This document shows positions 6,694 to 14,735 of a stretch of 39,319 nucleotides of DNA, one piece after another. Position 1 is the stretch's first letter. Every line of letters begins with the position of its first letter. The DNA is taken from contig NZ_MUIZ01000009.1 of the NCBI RefSeq assembly GCF_002154895.1, positions 1-39,319 on the forward strand, in the 5' to 3' direction. The notes beneath the pieces are model-generated. The model was not told the DNA's origin and made no database searches. It was given only the letters and a program-made list of their open reading frames with translations. The stretch is from Lactococcus petauri. Lineage in GTDB: Bacteria > Bacillota > Bacilli > Lactobacillales > Streptococcaceae. The translations under genes and the position numbers were made by a program.

Positions 6694-7074
6694 GTGAATA
6701 AACTCAAAAATTTATCAAAAAGTAGAATAAGCTCATTAATGGGAGCATTGCTCCTATCTTTTGTATTTACTGCCTCATTATTAAAAATGACGTATCTTCT
6801 GTATTTCCTATATTCCCCTGAACAAAAACTAGCTATGCTTATAATTGTCATTATTCATATTACTTTAGGTTGGATCATCTTTTTTAAAATTGATGCCAGC
6901 CCCAAAAAAGGATGGGCGATTTTTTCTCTAGTTTACGGCATTTTTATTTTATTAGCTGGTCTAGGTGCAACATTATCAAATCCTTTAAACGGAATAATTC
7001 GAATTATTTCAGGAATAGCTTTAATAGCAGCCTTTGTTTTTAAAACTTCGCAACAGAACCGTATTAGTCAATAA
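6694..7074 (+). CDS. Four-helix membrane protein with IS-derived C-terminus
   Basis: A 126-residue protein with four hydrophobic segments (about residues 14-32, 46-64, 73-93 and 98-116), GTG start and an AAAGGAT ribosome site. Not recognised. The last 11 residues (FKTSQQNRISQ) are translated through an IS6 right end at 7043-7060, so the native C-terminus has been replaced. It is probably a remnant of a slightly longer membrane protein; whether it still works is unknown. Confidence 0.6.
   Translation: MNKLKNLSKSRISSLMGALLLSFVFTASLLKMTYLLYFLYSPEQKLAMLIIVIIHITLGWIIFFKIDASPKKGWAIFSLVYGIFILLAGLGATLSNPLNGIIRIISGIALIAAFVFKTSQQNRISQ
7043..7060. repeat. Solo IS6 right inverted repeat
   Basis: AAACTTCGCAACAGAACC, identical to the right end at 6428-6445 and in the same orientation; the identity runs 23 bases in all (7039-7061). 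No IS body lies to its left, so it is a scar of a lost copy or of a cointegrate. From here to 7252 I see no gene. Confidence 0.85.
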
Positions 7075-7251
7075 GAGCACCTCCTGAATACGTAACGCTT
7101 TGACGTTTGATTGATAAAATAATTGTATCAAGAGTGTGTTCTTTTTTCTTAACTTAATGACATTGGAGTATACTTTGGTGGCTTTTGTTATATGCTGAAA
7201 AAAACTGAATCTATTATTGTCCAATTAACTTGGGCAAATTAGAGTAAATAA

Positions 7252-7280
7252 TTTACAAATTAAACTAAAATATATATACT
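7252..7280 (+). promoter_or_regulatory. Promoter of the DUF262-HEPN operon
   Basis: TTTACA (7252-7257), 17-base spacer, TATACT (7275-7280); start about 25 bases before the ribosome site. Confidence 0.6.
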
Positions 7281-7310
7281 TTAAATAAAGCTAGTTAGAA
7301 GAGGATAATT

Positions 7311-8471
7311 ATGGAAAACAGAGTTTATTATGGAGAGTATACTTTAAAACATTGGATTGATTTGATACTAAAAAAGAATATCGTTCTTCCAGAATATCAA
7401 AGATTTTTTGTATGGAAAGAGGATGATACCAGAAAATTGATAGAAACTTTTAAGAATAAAGGATTTGTTCCATCAATTATCATTGGTTCAATTGATATTG
7501 ATGGTAATAGTAAAAATATCATTCTGGATGGACAACAAAGACTCACAAGTATTTTTTTGGCTTACTTGGGGCTATTTCCTGATAGGGATAAATTTAAACT
7601 GAAGAAGAAATTAGAAAAATTTGCAGAAGAAAACGATTTCGAAGAAGAAAACGAGTATTATGAAGATGTAATTAACTGGAGATTTGATAGACTGTTAGAA
7701 TACGGTTCAACTAAAGCAAAAATTTTAGAAGAAACAAGTTCTATATCTGAATATAAAAAAATAGATTTAAATTTACTTGAAAAAATTTTTTCAGAAACTT
7801 ACCTAGGATTTTCTTATATTGTTCCTAAAATAGAAGATTCCAATGATAAAAAAAAGGAACAGCAAAAATTTTATTCAACTGTTTTTAGACACATAAATAG
7901 TCAAGGGATAAATCTATTGCCACAAGAAAGTAGAGAAGCCCTTTACTATCTTAATGATGATTTAAAAGAATATTTTAATCCAAATTTTTGCAAAAATATT
8001 ACTACTCCTTCTGGGAAACTTGATTTCACTAGATATCTATCACTCTTATCACAATTTAATGAAGATCCTGGAAATGTTAACAAAATAGCGTATGGTTACG
8101 CCAGAAATATGGAAAGTTACTATGAGGACTACATCAACAAATTTGTAGAAAATCCTGTAGAAATCCAAATAGCTAATGTTGCTTTAGTGAAAGAAAAAAT
8201 TAAAAAATTAAAATTTGATAGTAAATATGATTCAATAATAGACATGGATATCTATTTTTTTGGACTGATATATCATGTTATTTTCTTTGGTAAAGAAATA
8301 GACTTCGAAAAAAGAGATGAATTAAAAACAGAACTTAAAAATAAAATAGAAGAGTATAAGTATCTAGATAATAAGAAGATCAATTATCAAAGAAGAAATC
8401 CAAACGCCTTAAAATATTTGCGAACACGCATAGGTGATTCAATTACTATTTATGAGAGGTTTGTGAAATGA
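7311..8471 (+). CDS. DUF262-family protein (GmrS-like N-domain), putative defence gene
   Basis: A 386-residue protein with the DUF262 signature: PEYQR at residues 27-31, FVWKEDDTRKLIETF, and ILDGQQRLTSIF at residues 71-82. This ParB/sulfiredoxin-like fold acts as an NTP-dependent sensor or nuclease in GmrSD-type and other defence systems. The C-terminal half is helical, lysine-rich and unrecognised; the DUF1524 HNH nuclease of GmrD is absent. The stop overlaps the start of the next gene by 4 bases, so the two are translationally coupled. The unit is AT-rich and bracketed by IS6 remnants. Defence function is inferred from family and context. Confidence 0.82.
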   Translation: MENRVYYGEYTLKHWIDLILKKNIVLPEYQRFFVWKEDDTRKLIETFKNKGFVPSIIIGSIDIDGNSKNIILDGQQRLTSIFLAYLGLFPDRDKFKLKKKLEKFAEENDFEEENEYYEDVINWRFDRLLEYGSTKAKILEETSSISEYKKIDLNLLEKIFSETYLGFSYIVPKIEDSNDKKKEQQKFYSTVFRHINSQGINLLPQESREALYYLNDDLKEYFNPNFCKNITTPSGKLDFTRYLSLLSQFNEDPGNVNKIAYGYARNMESYYEDYINKFVENPVEIQIANVALVKEKIKKLKFDSKYDSIIDMDIYFFGLIYHVIFFGKEIDFEKRDELKTELKNKIEEYKYLDNKKINYQRRNPNALKYLRTRIGDSITIYERFVK

Positions 8472-9223
8472 GTAAACATCTGGAATTCATTAAAAAGCCA
8501 ATTACTGATATTATAGATGAAGCGATTTCATCATGCTCTGGAATTAATGATGGGATTGAAACTTTCCCATTAGGTGACTATGTTATGCATTCCCTATTTT
8601 TGAAAATGACAGGTTTTCAAGAGCAAAAAATGAAATGTATCGCATGGGACATGGCTACAGAAGATTTTGAATATAGAAGAAAACTGTTATATGGTTCGAA
8701 TTATGGGGAGTACTCAGATTATAAATCTAAAAAGGATATCTATTCTAATTTAATCAAACTTATTCAAAAACTTGATAAAGGTTTAAATATACAGGGGGCA
8801 TATAGAACTCAGCTATTAAAAGAATCTGAAAATTTTGTAACCGAAACGTTTAAAGGTACAGTTCTTTCAAGGATGAAACAAAAAGAATTTGATTTTTTTT
8901 GTAATTTCATCAAAACCCCCAATAATAAGTTATTCGATATCAAACAAATTTGCCCAGATGATAAAAATATCGGTGCTTTTAATCATATTTTCCAGAGCGA
9001 GTTAAGAGATTTTTATACAGATAGTTTATATAAGCAAAGAAATAGACTAGCTCACAATACATTGTCATACCAGAACAACCTGCCTACTTTAAACCTACTA
9101 TTAGAAGAAAATTATGACCAAGACAATTATTTTGTATGGTTTACTGTATTAATTATTATAGATAAAATATTTATTGATCTCTTTAGTACTTACTTAGATT
9201 TGTTAGATAGCGCAGTATATTGA
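8468..9223 (+). CDS. HEPN-domain protein paired with DUF262
   Basis: A 251-residue helical protein. Near the C-terminus, YKQRNRLAHNTLSYQ carries an RX4H motif (Arg191-His196) as in HEPN ribonucleases, followed by a long hydrophobic helix typical of the MAE_28990/MAE_18760-like HEPN group (assignment from memory). HEPN proteins usually cleave RNA and act as toxins in abortive defence. The gene starts in the ATGA overlap with the DUF262 gene. A plausible model is a DUF262 sensor controlling a HEPN effector (inference). No other recognisable catalytic domain was seen. Confidence 0.65.
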   Translation: MSKHLEFIKKPITDIIDEAISSCSGINDGIETFPLGDYVMHSLFLKMTGFQEQKMKCIAWDMATEDFEYRRKLLYGSNYGEYSDYKSKKDIYSNLIKLIQKLDKGLNIQGAYRTQLLKESENFVTETFKGTVLSRMKQKEFDFFCNFIKTPNNKLFDIKQICPDDKNIGAFNHIFQSELRDFYTDSLYKQRNRLAHNTLSYQNNLPTLNLLLEENYDQDNYFVWFTVLIIIDKIFIDLFSTYLDLLDSAVY

Positions 9224-9237
9224 AATTTTTATTTCCC

Positions 9238-9249
9238 GTTGCAAAGTTT
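9238..9249. repeat. Possible fragment of an IS6 left end
   Basis: GTTGCAAAGTTT matches the inner 12 bases of the ISS1-type left inverted repeat, 15 bases after the HEPN stop codon. With the solo right end at 7043-7060 it brackets the DUF262-HEPN unit. Short, so it may be chance. Confidence 0.35.
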
Positions 9250-9267
9250 GAAAAGTAATCAAAAAGA

Positions 9268-9299
9268 GCTCATAACTTAATAGTTATAGCTATAACTAT
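9268..9299. repeat. res-like repeat, left of the adhesin cassette
   Basis: GCTCATAACTTAATAGTTAT (9268-9287) matches 13423-13442 at 18 of 20 positions in direct orientation, and a variant lies at 13484-13502. It overlaps a perfect 20-base palindrome (9280-9299). Candidate site for the serine resolvase encoded at 13519. Confidence 0.5.
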
Positions 9300-9303
9300 A
9301 ACG

Positions 9304-9339
9304 AAAATACCGAGGAGAACTGAATCTCTTCGGTATTTT
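9304..9339 (+). terminator. Terminator after the DUF262-HEPN operon
   Basis: 15-base arms (9304-9318, 9325-9339) with a single G-U pair, 6-base loop, and T-rich sequence after it. It isolates the defence unit from the adhesin gene. Confidence 0.8.
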
Positions 9340-9359
9340 ATTATGATAAAAAAGATTTG

Positions 9360-9536
9360 TCAATAAAAGATTTGTTTTATTGATTTATAATACGTATCCA
9401 ATACTATTATACAGTATATCTTTATAAATTTCATTATACACATGAATAAAATATAAAGTGAAAAGAATATCCTTAAAAGTTGACTATAATGGGAAATTTC
9501 CACTTTTATGTTTAGATAAAACAAATCTTTTATTGA
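9360..9536 (+). promoter_or_regulatory. Long inverted repeat in the adhesin leader
   Basis: Two perfect 21-base complementary arms (9360-9380 and 9516-9536) are separated by 135 bases. The right arm ends one base before the A-run that leads into the adhesin ribosome site. The left arm can also fold alone (TCAATAAAA/TTTTATTGA). TATAAT-like boxes occur at 9385 and 9485, but no pair is convincing. It may form a leader structure that controls translation or transcription (inference). Confidence 0.5.
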
Positions 9537-9550
9537 AAAAAGGAGAAAGT

Positions 9551-12214
9551 ATGAAAAAGAATGTACATTTATTTAGTCTAGCTCTCTTATTGTTTACCTA
9601 CTTGGTTGTTCCTGTAACAGGAATTGCCCAAACGCAAGAAATCATAAATCCAAGTAGTATTCAATCGACAGCACAAACGTCATCTATATCCGACGAACAG
9701 ACTAAAGAACAAGCTACAGAGGATGTTGTAAAAGCGTCTGACGAGAGTCAATCTACACCTCAAACTACAGAGACGGACAAAGGAAGTCAGTTAAATTTTA
9801 ACGAGGCACAGCCAAGAGCTCCTAGTGTTAAAGCTACATCTGTGCAGGCAAGCATAGATGTCACGAATCCAATAAAATCTCAAGAAAAGGTCACAGCAAC
9901 AATTACTATCCAAGGTTCTCAAGGTGCCATGACTCCTGGAAGTACATTAATAGTAGATATTCCCCAAAGTGTTGTAGATTCTGCAGGACTAGATTTATCT
10001 GCAGCACAACTTCAAGGATTTGATGGACCTGTTCTCCAAGTAGTTGATGGGAAATATCAACTTATTTATACTAAAAATAGTGTAGAAGTAGCTGGGGGGC
10101 AACAAGCGACGATAATTTGGAAAGCACCATTGTGGCAAAATAATGATAACCCAGGTACTGTTGAATCAGAGCTTACTTATACGGACAGCTTACACCCCGA
10201 AAATAATACTAGTGATAGTGCTCAGTCAGACACACAAGCAGGAAATAAGCCAACCTTGCCTTCGTTAGCAAAATGGACTTTGATGAGTAATATTGATTTT
10301 CCTAATTATGAAACCGTTGCTCTAATGAATCCAAATAGCGGAACTTCAAATGTTTATGACTTGCCTGTAAACTACACACAAGAGAATCTTTCTTCAGCAA
10401 TAGTTACTGATACATTACCTGAAGATACACATTTTGAATACCCAGGACGTAGTATTCAAAATGATTTAAGTGCTATGGGGAATGTTAGAATTCTTAAAGT
10501 ATTATCTAGAAATGCTGAGGGTTGGCCGTCTTCTTTTGAAAATGTTTCCAATTTATTCAGCTCCTCCATCTCTATATCTGGTCGGGAACTTATAGTAGAC
10601 TTTGGGGAGAGCATGAAAAATGGAGATTCCTATGTCATAGAGTATGCAGTACAAGCAGATAAAGGTCAAAGTCCAACAATATATGGAGTACGTGATAATA
10701 AGGCAACTTTAGGTTATAAAAAGACCACGGGAGAAGAAGGTACTAAAAATACTCATCATTATCAAGCAATAGATGAAAATACAAATGGTGCTTTTACTTT
10801 TGAAAAAAAAGTTACTCAAACGGAGTATCTTACCGGATCTAAATACTTAGATTATACAATTACTTTAACTAATGAGAAAGACTTTGATTTGCCAGCAGGT
10901 TCACGTATTGAGGATCCTTTAATTTCTGGTTTAACTTATGACTCTACAGGAAATGATTCTATAAACATTAATACTAGTCCTTTAGTCAACGGTAACAATG
11001 TTACTTGGGCAACAAGTAAAAAATTAGAGACCGGTGAAAGTGCTGTTATAAAGTTTAGAGTTAAGGTAGATGAAGCAGTATTTAAAAATGGTGATAATAT
11101 AGATAATACTGCGGTTTTACATCGTGATGGTGTGAGAGATATTTCGACTAATACTTCTTCAGTTTATGTTTATAATGGAAGAATAAAAATATTGAAAACA
11201 GATCTTGACACGGGAAATGCTCTCGCAGGTGCTGAGTTTGATATTTTAGATACAAACGGTAATGTTATTGAGCATGTTTTAACTGACAACAATGGAATTT
11301 CGATGTCAAATACTTTATCAGAGGGAAGTTATATAATTAGAGAGACCAAAGCACCAGAAGGATATATCTTGTCTAACAAAGAATATCCTGTGGTTCTTGA
11401 CTATAAAAACAGTCAAGAAGGTGTAGCTACAATTAATATAACAAATGAGAAAGAAAGTTCAATAACTTTTTCTGGCACAAAAACGTGGGATGACAATAAT
11501 AACCAAGATGGCCTTCGTCCAGATTCAATAAATGTCAATTTACTAGCTAATAGTAAAGTTGTCGCGACTAAAAAAGTAACGGCTGAAGATAATTGGAAAT
11601 ACTCATTTACCAATCTTCCTAAGTACGAAGATGGAAAAGAGATTGTTTATACAATTACTGAAGACAGTGTTCCCTCTTATACTACAGAGATCAATGATTT
11701 TGACATTACGAATCATTACACACCAGAACAAACCAGCGTAACTGTAACGAAGCGTTGGGACGATAACAACAACCAAGATGGCCTTCGTCCAGACTCAATT
11801 CAAGTACAACTTTATGCTAATGGTGAGAAAATGGGAGATCTAATTAATTTAAGTAAGGATTCTAAATGGACCTATACTTGGAAAGGTCTTTCTAAAAAAG
11901 TAGAAGGTAAGGACATTGTTTACACTGTTAAGGAAATTACAAAAGTCAATGGGTATGAAACAACCATAGATGATAGTAATAAGGGGAATATTATTATTAC
12001 TAATAAACACAACGTAACCCCTAAACCAGATAACAATAAGCCAAGTCACAAAGAGGATACTCCTAAGACAGAACCTTCTTCATCAACTCACGATGCATTA
12101 CCTGAAACTGGTGAAAATGAAAGAATGACAGTGATGAGTATTGGAGTCGGTCTTATACTCCTAATGGTTGCTCTTATTGCTTCTATTTTCCGTTTCAAAA
12201 ACTCTAAAAAATGA
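9551..12214 (+). CDS. LPXTG-anchored adhesin with SpaA and Cna-B domains
   Basis: The start is set at 9551 because AAAGGAG precedes it and a typical signal peptide follows (MKKNVHLFSLALLLFTYLVV, cleavage near GIAQ); an in-frame GTG at 9458 is unlikely. The mature part has a Ser/Thr/Gln-rich linker, beta-sandwich adhesin domains (about 90-530), a SpaA-like domain (about 542-637) and two Cna-B domains (about 640-727 and 730-823), each opening with W-DDNNNQDGLRPDSI. LPETG is at residues 850-854, then a membrane helix and a basic tail, so sortase A would attach it to peptidoglycan. The total is 887 residues. A role in adhesion or aggregation is inferred; the ligand is unknown. Confidence 0.9.
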   Translation: MKKNVHLFSLALLLFTYLVVPVTGIAQTQEIINPSSIQSTAQTSSISDEQTKEQATEDVVKASDESQSTPQTTETDKGSQLNFNEAQPRAPSVKATSVQASIDVTNPIKSQEKVTATITIQGSQGAMTPGSTLIVDIPQSVVDSAGLDLSAAQLQGFDGPVLQVVDGKYQLIYTKNSVEVAGGQQATIIWKAPLWQNNDNPGTVESELTYTDSLHPENNTSDSAQSDTQAGNKPTLPSLAKWTLMSNIDFPNYETVALMNPNSGTSNVYDLPVNYTQENLSSAIVTDTLPEDTHFEYPGRSIQNDLSAMGNVRILKVLSRNAEGWPSSFENVSNLFSSSISISGRELIVDFGESMKNGDSYVIEYAVQADKGQSPTIYGVRDNKATLGYKKTTGEEGTKNTHHYQAIDENTNGAFTFEKKVTQTEYLTGSKYLDYTITLTNEKDFDLPAGSRIEDPLISGLTYDSTGNDSININTSPLVNGNNVTWATSKKLETGESAVIKFRVKVDEAVFKNGDNIDNTAVLHRDGVRDISTNTSSVYVYNGRIKILKTDLDTGNALAGAEFDILDTNGNVIEHVLTDNNGISMSNTLSEGSYIIRETKAPEGYILSNKEYPVVLDYKNSQEGVATINITNEKESSITFSGTKTWDDNNNQDGLRPDSINVNLLANSKVVATKKVTAEDNWKYSFTNLPKYEDGKEIVYTITEDSVPSYTTEINDFDITNHYTPEQTSVTVTKRWDDNNNQDGLRPDSIQVQLYANGEKMGDLINLSKDSKWTYTWKGLSKKVEGKDIVYTVKEITKVNGYETTIDDSNKGNIIITNKHNVTPKPDNNKPSHKEDTPKTEPSSSTHDALPETGENERMTVMSIGVGLILLMVALIASIFRFKNSKK

Positions 12215-12262
12215 TAATGAGTCAGATACCAGATGTATCACTATATATAAAGGAAAAGGAAT

Positions 12263-13354
12263 ATGAAAAAAATAATAGTTGGAAGTACATTGTTGTTTGG
12301 AAGTTTAATATTAGTAGGATGTTCCAATAATAGTTCTATTGCTTCTGTAAAATTGAATTCTGAAAACTATATTATTCAAGAGGATGAAAAAAATAGTGAA
12401 AATGAAGGAATACTTGCTTTAAATATCAGTGTTGAAAATACAAGTAAACAGAGTATCGATTCCGTGAGTTGGGATGACTTTACACTTTATGATAAAAAGG
12501 GAAATCAGATTTCCGTTGATGATGATGTTTATGATCAAAATGATACTTTTGAACTGATGAGAGCGTCTAGCTTAAATCCAAGCAAAGAGAAATCAGGTTA
12601 TCTTACCTTTAAAGTAGATAAAGGTGAGAAGTATGAGCTTCATTATAAACCTAGAAGTTCCAAGGATTCAAAGAAAACAAAAGAAATAATTACTGAAGTT
12701 GATACTTCGAAAGCTAAAGATACCTCTTCTGAGACAAAAGAGGCGGTTGAAAGTTATGTTAACCAGGTATTTCTAAATACAACTGACGATACAAAATCTC
12801 AGAATTCTCAAACAGAAAAAAACAAAGAGGATAACTTAGCTCTTGATGTAAATAAAGCTAAAGAAGCTTTTAATGATAAATTTTCTAAGCTTTTTGTAGC
12901 TGATCTTCAAAGTTCAGGAGCAACTTATCAACCCACAGTAGCTGAGACAAGTAAGATTATTTCAGCAGTAAAAACAACTAATGCAACCAAAGGGAAGGTG
13001 GATTATAAGGTTGTTGAATCATTCCCAGACTCAGCAATCGTATCTATTAAACCAGAAGTGGTTAGTTTCAATACCATTGATATGTCAAGTATCCTTGAAG
13101 ATAACATGGATAAAATTGACGATTCAGATTATGATAAAGCAATCAATGCTGCAGCTAAAATTTTAGTTGAAAAATTACCTTCAGAGATTGGAAGTTCAAA
13201 AATTGAATCCCCTAATGATATGGATACGGATGGTTATAAAGTAGCTTTACATAAGACTAAAGAAGGAAAATGGTCCTTCGATAATAGTGATAGTTCAAAA
13301 AATTATGATTATACAGAGTTAATGTCAGCATTTATGGCTGGGGAATACGAGTAA
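12263..13354 (+). CDS. Surface lipoprotein, 363 aa
   Basis: Lipoprotein signal peptide with lipobox LVGC (Cys20). Residues about 30-130 resemble the DUF4352 immunoglobulin-like fold (ILALNISVENTSKQSIDSV, then FTLYDKKGN). A lysine/serine-rich linker leads to an alpha/beta C-terminal domain that I would compare with DUF5105. The gene lies 48 bases after the adhesin with its own AAAGGAAAAGGA site, so the two are probably one operon. Function unknown; it may support the adhesin or bind a ligand at the cell surface. Confidence 0.8.
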   Translation: MKKIIVGSTLLFGSLILVGCSNNSSIASVKLNSENYIIQEDEKNSENEGILALNISVENTSKQSIDSVSWDDFTLYDKKGNQISVDDDVYDQNDTFELMRASSLNPSKEKSGYLTFKVDKGEKYELHYKPRSSKDSKKTKEIITEVDTSKAKDTSSETKEAVESYVNQVFLNTTDDTKSQNSQTEKNKEDNLALDVNKAKEAFNDKFSKLFVADLQSSGATYQPTVAETSKIISAVKTTNATKGKVDYKVVESFPDSAIVSIKPEVVSFNTIDMSSILEDNMDKIDDSDYDKAINAAAKILVEKLPSEIGSSKIESPNDMDTDGYKVALHKTKEGKWSFDNSDSSKNYDYTELMSAFMAGEYE

Positions 13355-13360
13355 ACATTG

Positions 13361-13374
13361 TTTTCCGTTTCAAA
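13361..13374 (+). repeat. Scar of an LPXTG gene 3' end
   Basis: TTTTCCGTTTCAAA repeats the end of the adhesin gene (12186-12199), where it encodes the basic tail after the membrane helix. Here it follows the lipoprotein stop codon and can be read as IVFRFKFK, a typical anchor tail. It suggests an older surface-protein gene was deleted or recombined. Confidence 0.4.
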
Positions 13375-13422
13375 TTCAAAAGATTTAAAACAATAAATAA
13401 GAATTAGATTTAAATAGAAACA

Positions 13423-13453
13423 GCTCATAACTTAACAGTTTTGAGCTCTTTTT
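13423..13453 (+). terminator. Terminator / res-like repeat after the lipoprotein
   Basis: AGCTCA / TGAGCT hairpin with extra TAACT/AGTTT pairing, followed by TTTTT. The same sequence matches the repeat at 9268-9287, so it may serve both as terminator and as a recombination site. Confidence 0.55.
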
Positions 13454-13483
13454 GTGTATACTATAAATAAAGAGATTTTAACG

Positions 13484-13502
13484 GCTCATAACTAAGGGTT
13501 AT
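13484..13502. promoter_or_regulatory. Second res-like subsite upstream of the resolvase
   Basis: GCTCATAACTAAGGGTTAT, an imperfect palindrome 61 bases after the first (13423) and 16 bases before the resolvase ATG. Two spaced imperfect palindromes before a serine resolvase are typical of a res site. Confidence 0.5.
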
Positions 13503-13518
13503 AAATAGAGGAGAAATT

Positions 13519-14079
13519 ATGAAATTTGGATACGCTCGAGTGAGTACAACAGATCAAAAATTAGAAAGTCAAATTGAAAATTTAAAAGCTGCAGGAGCAG
13601 AAAAAATTTATCAAGAAAAATTTTCTGGAACAACAACAGAGCGACCAGAATTTCAAAAATTACTTAATCAACTCCAAAAAGACGATATGCTTATTGTGAC
13701 AAAGTTGGACCGATTTGCAAGAAATACTCGTGAAGCATTAGAAATCATTCAGCATTTGTTCCAAAATGAGATAAAAGTACATATCTTAAATATGGGGATC
13801 ATTGATAACACCCCAACAGGTCAGCTTATATTTACTATTTTTAGTGCATTTGCACAATTTGAACGAGATATGATCGTAAATCGAACAAGTGAGGGGAAAA
13901 AGTATGCCAAGGACAATGATCCAGCATTCAAAGAAGGACGTCCTCAAAAGTTTACTGAAGAACAAATTGATTTTGCTTTTGAACTGAAGAAGCAGGGGAT
14001 GACTTATAAAATGATCGAACGAAAAACGGGTATTAGCATTGCCACTCAAAAAAGAAGATTTAAAAGTAAAAACCTCTAA
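13519..14079 (+). CDS. Serine resolvase/invertase family recombinase
   Basis: A full-length protein of 186 residues. Ser9 in YARVSTTDQ is the nucleophile, Arg65 and Arg68 in KLDRFARN are active-site arginines, and [17 protein letters not shown] forms the long E-helix. The C-terminal Hin-type helix-turn-helix ([34 protein letters not shown]) is complete. It catalyses site-specific resolution or inversion and can separate plasmid multimers or cointegrates. AGGAG precedes the ATG, and the res-like palindromes lie immediately upstream. The homologue at 3695 is broken, so this is probably the active enzyme. Confidence 0.93.
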   Translation: MKFGYARVSTTDQKLESQIENLKAAGAEKIYQEKFSGTTTERPEFQKLLNQLQKDDMLIVTKLDRFARNTREALEIIQHLFQNEIKVHILNMGIIDNTPTGQLIFTIFSAFAQFERDMIVNRTSEGKKYAKDNDPAFKEGRPQKFTEEQIDFAFELKKQGMTYKMIERKTGISIATQKRRFKSKNL

Positions 14080-14101
14080 GCCTTCAAGACTTAGAGGTTT
14101 T
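14069..14101. terminator. Bidirectional terminator between convergent genes
   Basis: Perfect 12-base arms AAAACCTCTAAG / CTTAGAGGTTTT with a 9-base loop. It overlaps the 3' ends of both the resolvase (plus) and the 85-residue protein (minus). Confidence 0.85.
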
Positions 14102-14341
14102 AGGTTTCCAATTAGACTCATCATCAAAAAGTTGTTGAGCTTTTTTAAGCATATCCTGAATTCCTTCATTGAATTCTACTCGTTCCTCTTCGGACATATC
14201 TTCCAAAGTTACGCCATCCTTTAAACATATCAATGCAGGAACTGCTAATTCTTCATTCTTTTGCTCTTCAGTCATATTATTTATATCTACACTATCACTG
14301 GGGCAGATGGTAGCATCAGTGTTTTTTGAGTTTGTAGTCAA
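14084..14341 (-). CDS. Hypothetical acidic protein, 85 aa
   Basis: TTG start (14341) behind a strong AAAGGAG site. The product is very acidic and probably helical (NMTEEQKNEELAVPALICL, then MSEEERVEFNEGIQDMLKKA). Not recognised. The acidic character and the location next to an XRE gene are compatible with a small regulatory or antitoxin-like protein, but no domain supports it. The last residues overlap the shared terminator. Confidence 0.6.
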   Translation of the reverse strand: MTTNSKNTDATICPSDSVDINNMTEEQKNEELAVPALICLKDGVTLEDMSEEERVEFNEGIQDMLKKAQQLFDDESNWKPKTSKS

Positions 14342-14385
14342 TTTTTCTCCTTTTTAATATTCCAGTTTTTTTGAACACAATATTT

Positions 14386-14727
14386 TTAATTATCATTGAA
14401 CACAAGTCTAAGTATTTTATCTGCTTTTTCCAATTGGTTATTGTCTAGAGTTAAAAGAAATTGGAATAGAGAATTTCGATTTTTATTCTCTGAAGAGATC
14501 TCCTCAATTCCTAAAAGTATATGAAGAGGAGTCTTGTATTTTTGAGCAATAAGAATTAATAATTCAGTACGTGGAATTACACCATTGTTTTCCCACATAT
14601 TGACTCGAGATTTTGTAACTCCAAGAGATTCAGCAAACTCTGACATAGAGAGTTCATTATTTTTTCTTATAATTTGAATTTGTTTTGCGAAATTTTCGTG
14701 TAGCTCATTGTTTTTGTTTGTACTCAT
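14386..14727 (-). CDS. XRE-family transcriptional regulator
   Basis: A 113-residue protein with an N-terminal helix-turn-helix of the XRE/Cro-CI type (about residues 14-72): IRKNNELSMSEFAESLGVTKSRVNMWENN, then PRTELLILIAQKYKTPLHILLG. The C-terminal 40 residues are helical and may dimerise. The -10 ends only about 9 bases before the ATG and there is no ribosome site, so the mRNA is probably leaderless, as for phage CI repressors. Targets are unknown; the neighbouring 85-residue gene and the ATATTGATA boxes are possibilities. Confidence 0.85.
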   Translation of the reverse strand: MSTNKNNELHENFAKQIQIIRKNNELSMSEFAESLGVTKSRVNMWENNGVIPRTELLILIAQKYKTPLHILLGIEEISSENKNRNSLFQFLLTLDNNQLEKADKILRLVFNDN

Positions 14728-14735
14728 ATAATTTA

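Noticed and set aside
7021-7224. Minus-strand frame with an AGGAGGTG site near 7082
   Set aside because: The ribosome-like site precedes a TTG that reads straight into the IS6 scar; composition looks random and no homologue is suggested.
9458-9550. Longer adhesin start at the GTG at 9458
   Set aside because: It would place 31 charged residues before the signal peptide, and the ATG at 9551 has a strong ribosome site.
11483-11800. Repeat pair in the adhesin gene as a mobile or CRISPR-like repeat
   Set aside because: The two similar stretches are the opening of two Cna-B domains, in frame and about 270 bases apart.
13786-14169. Minus-strand open frame of 127 codons over the resolvase
   Set aside because: Overlaps a clear resolvase and crosses the bidirectional terminator.
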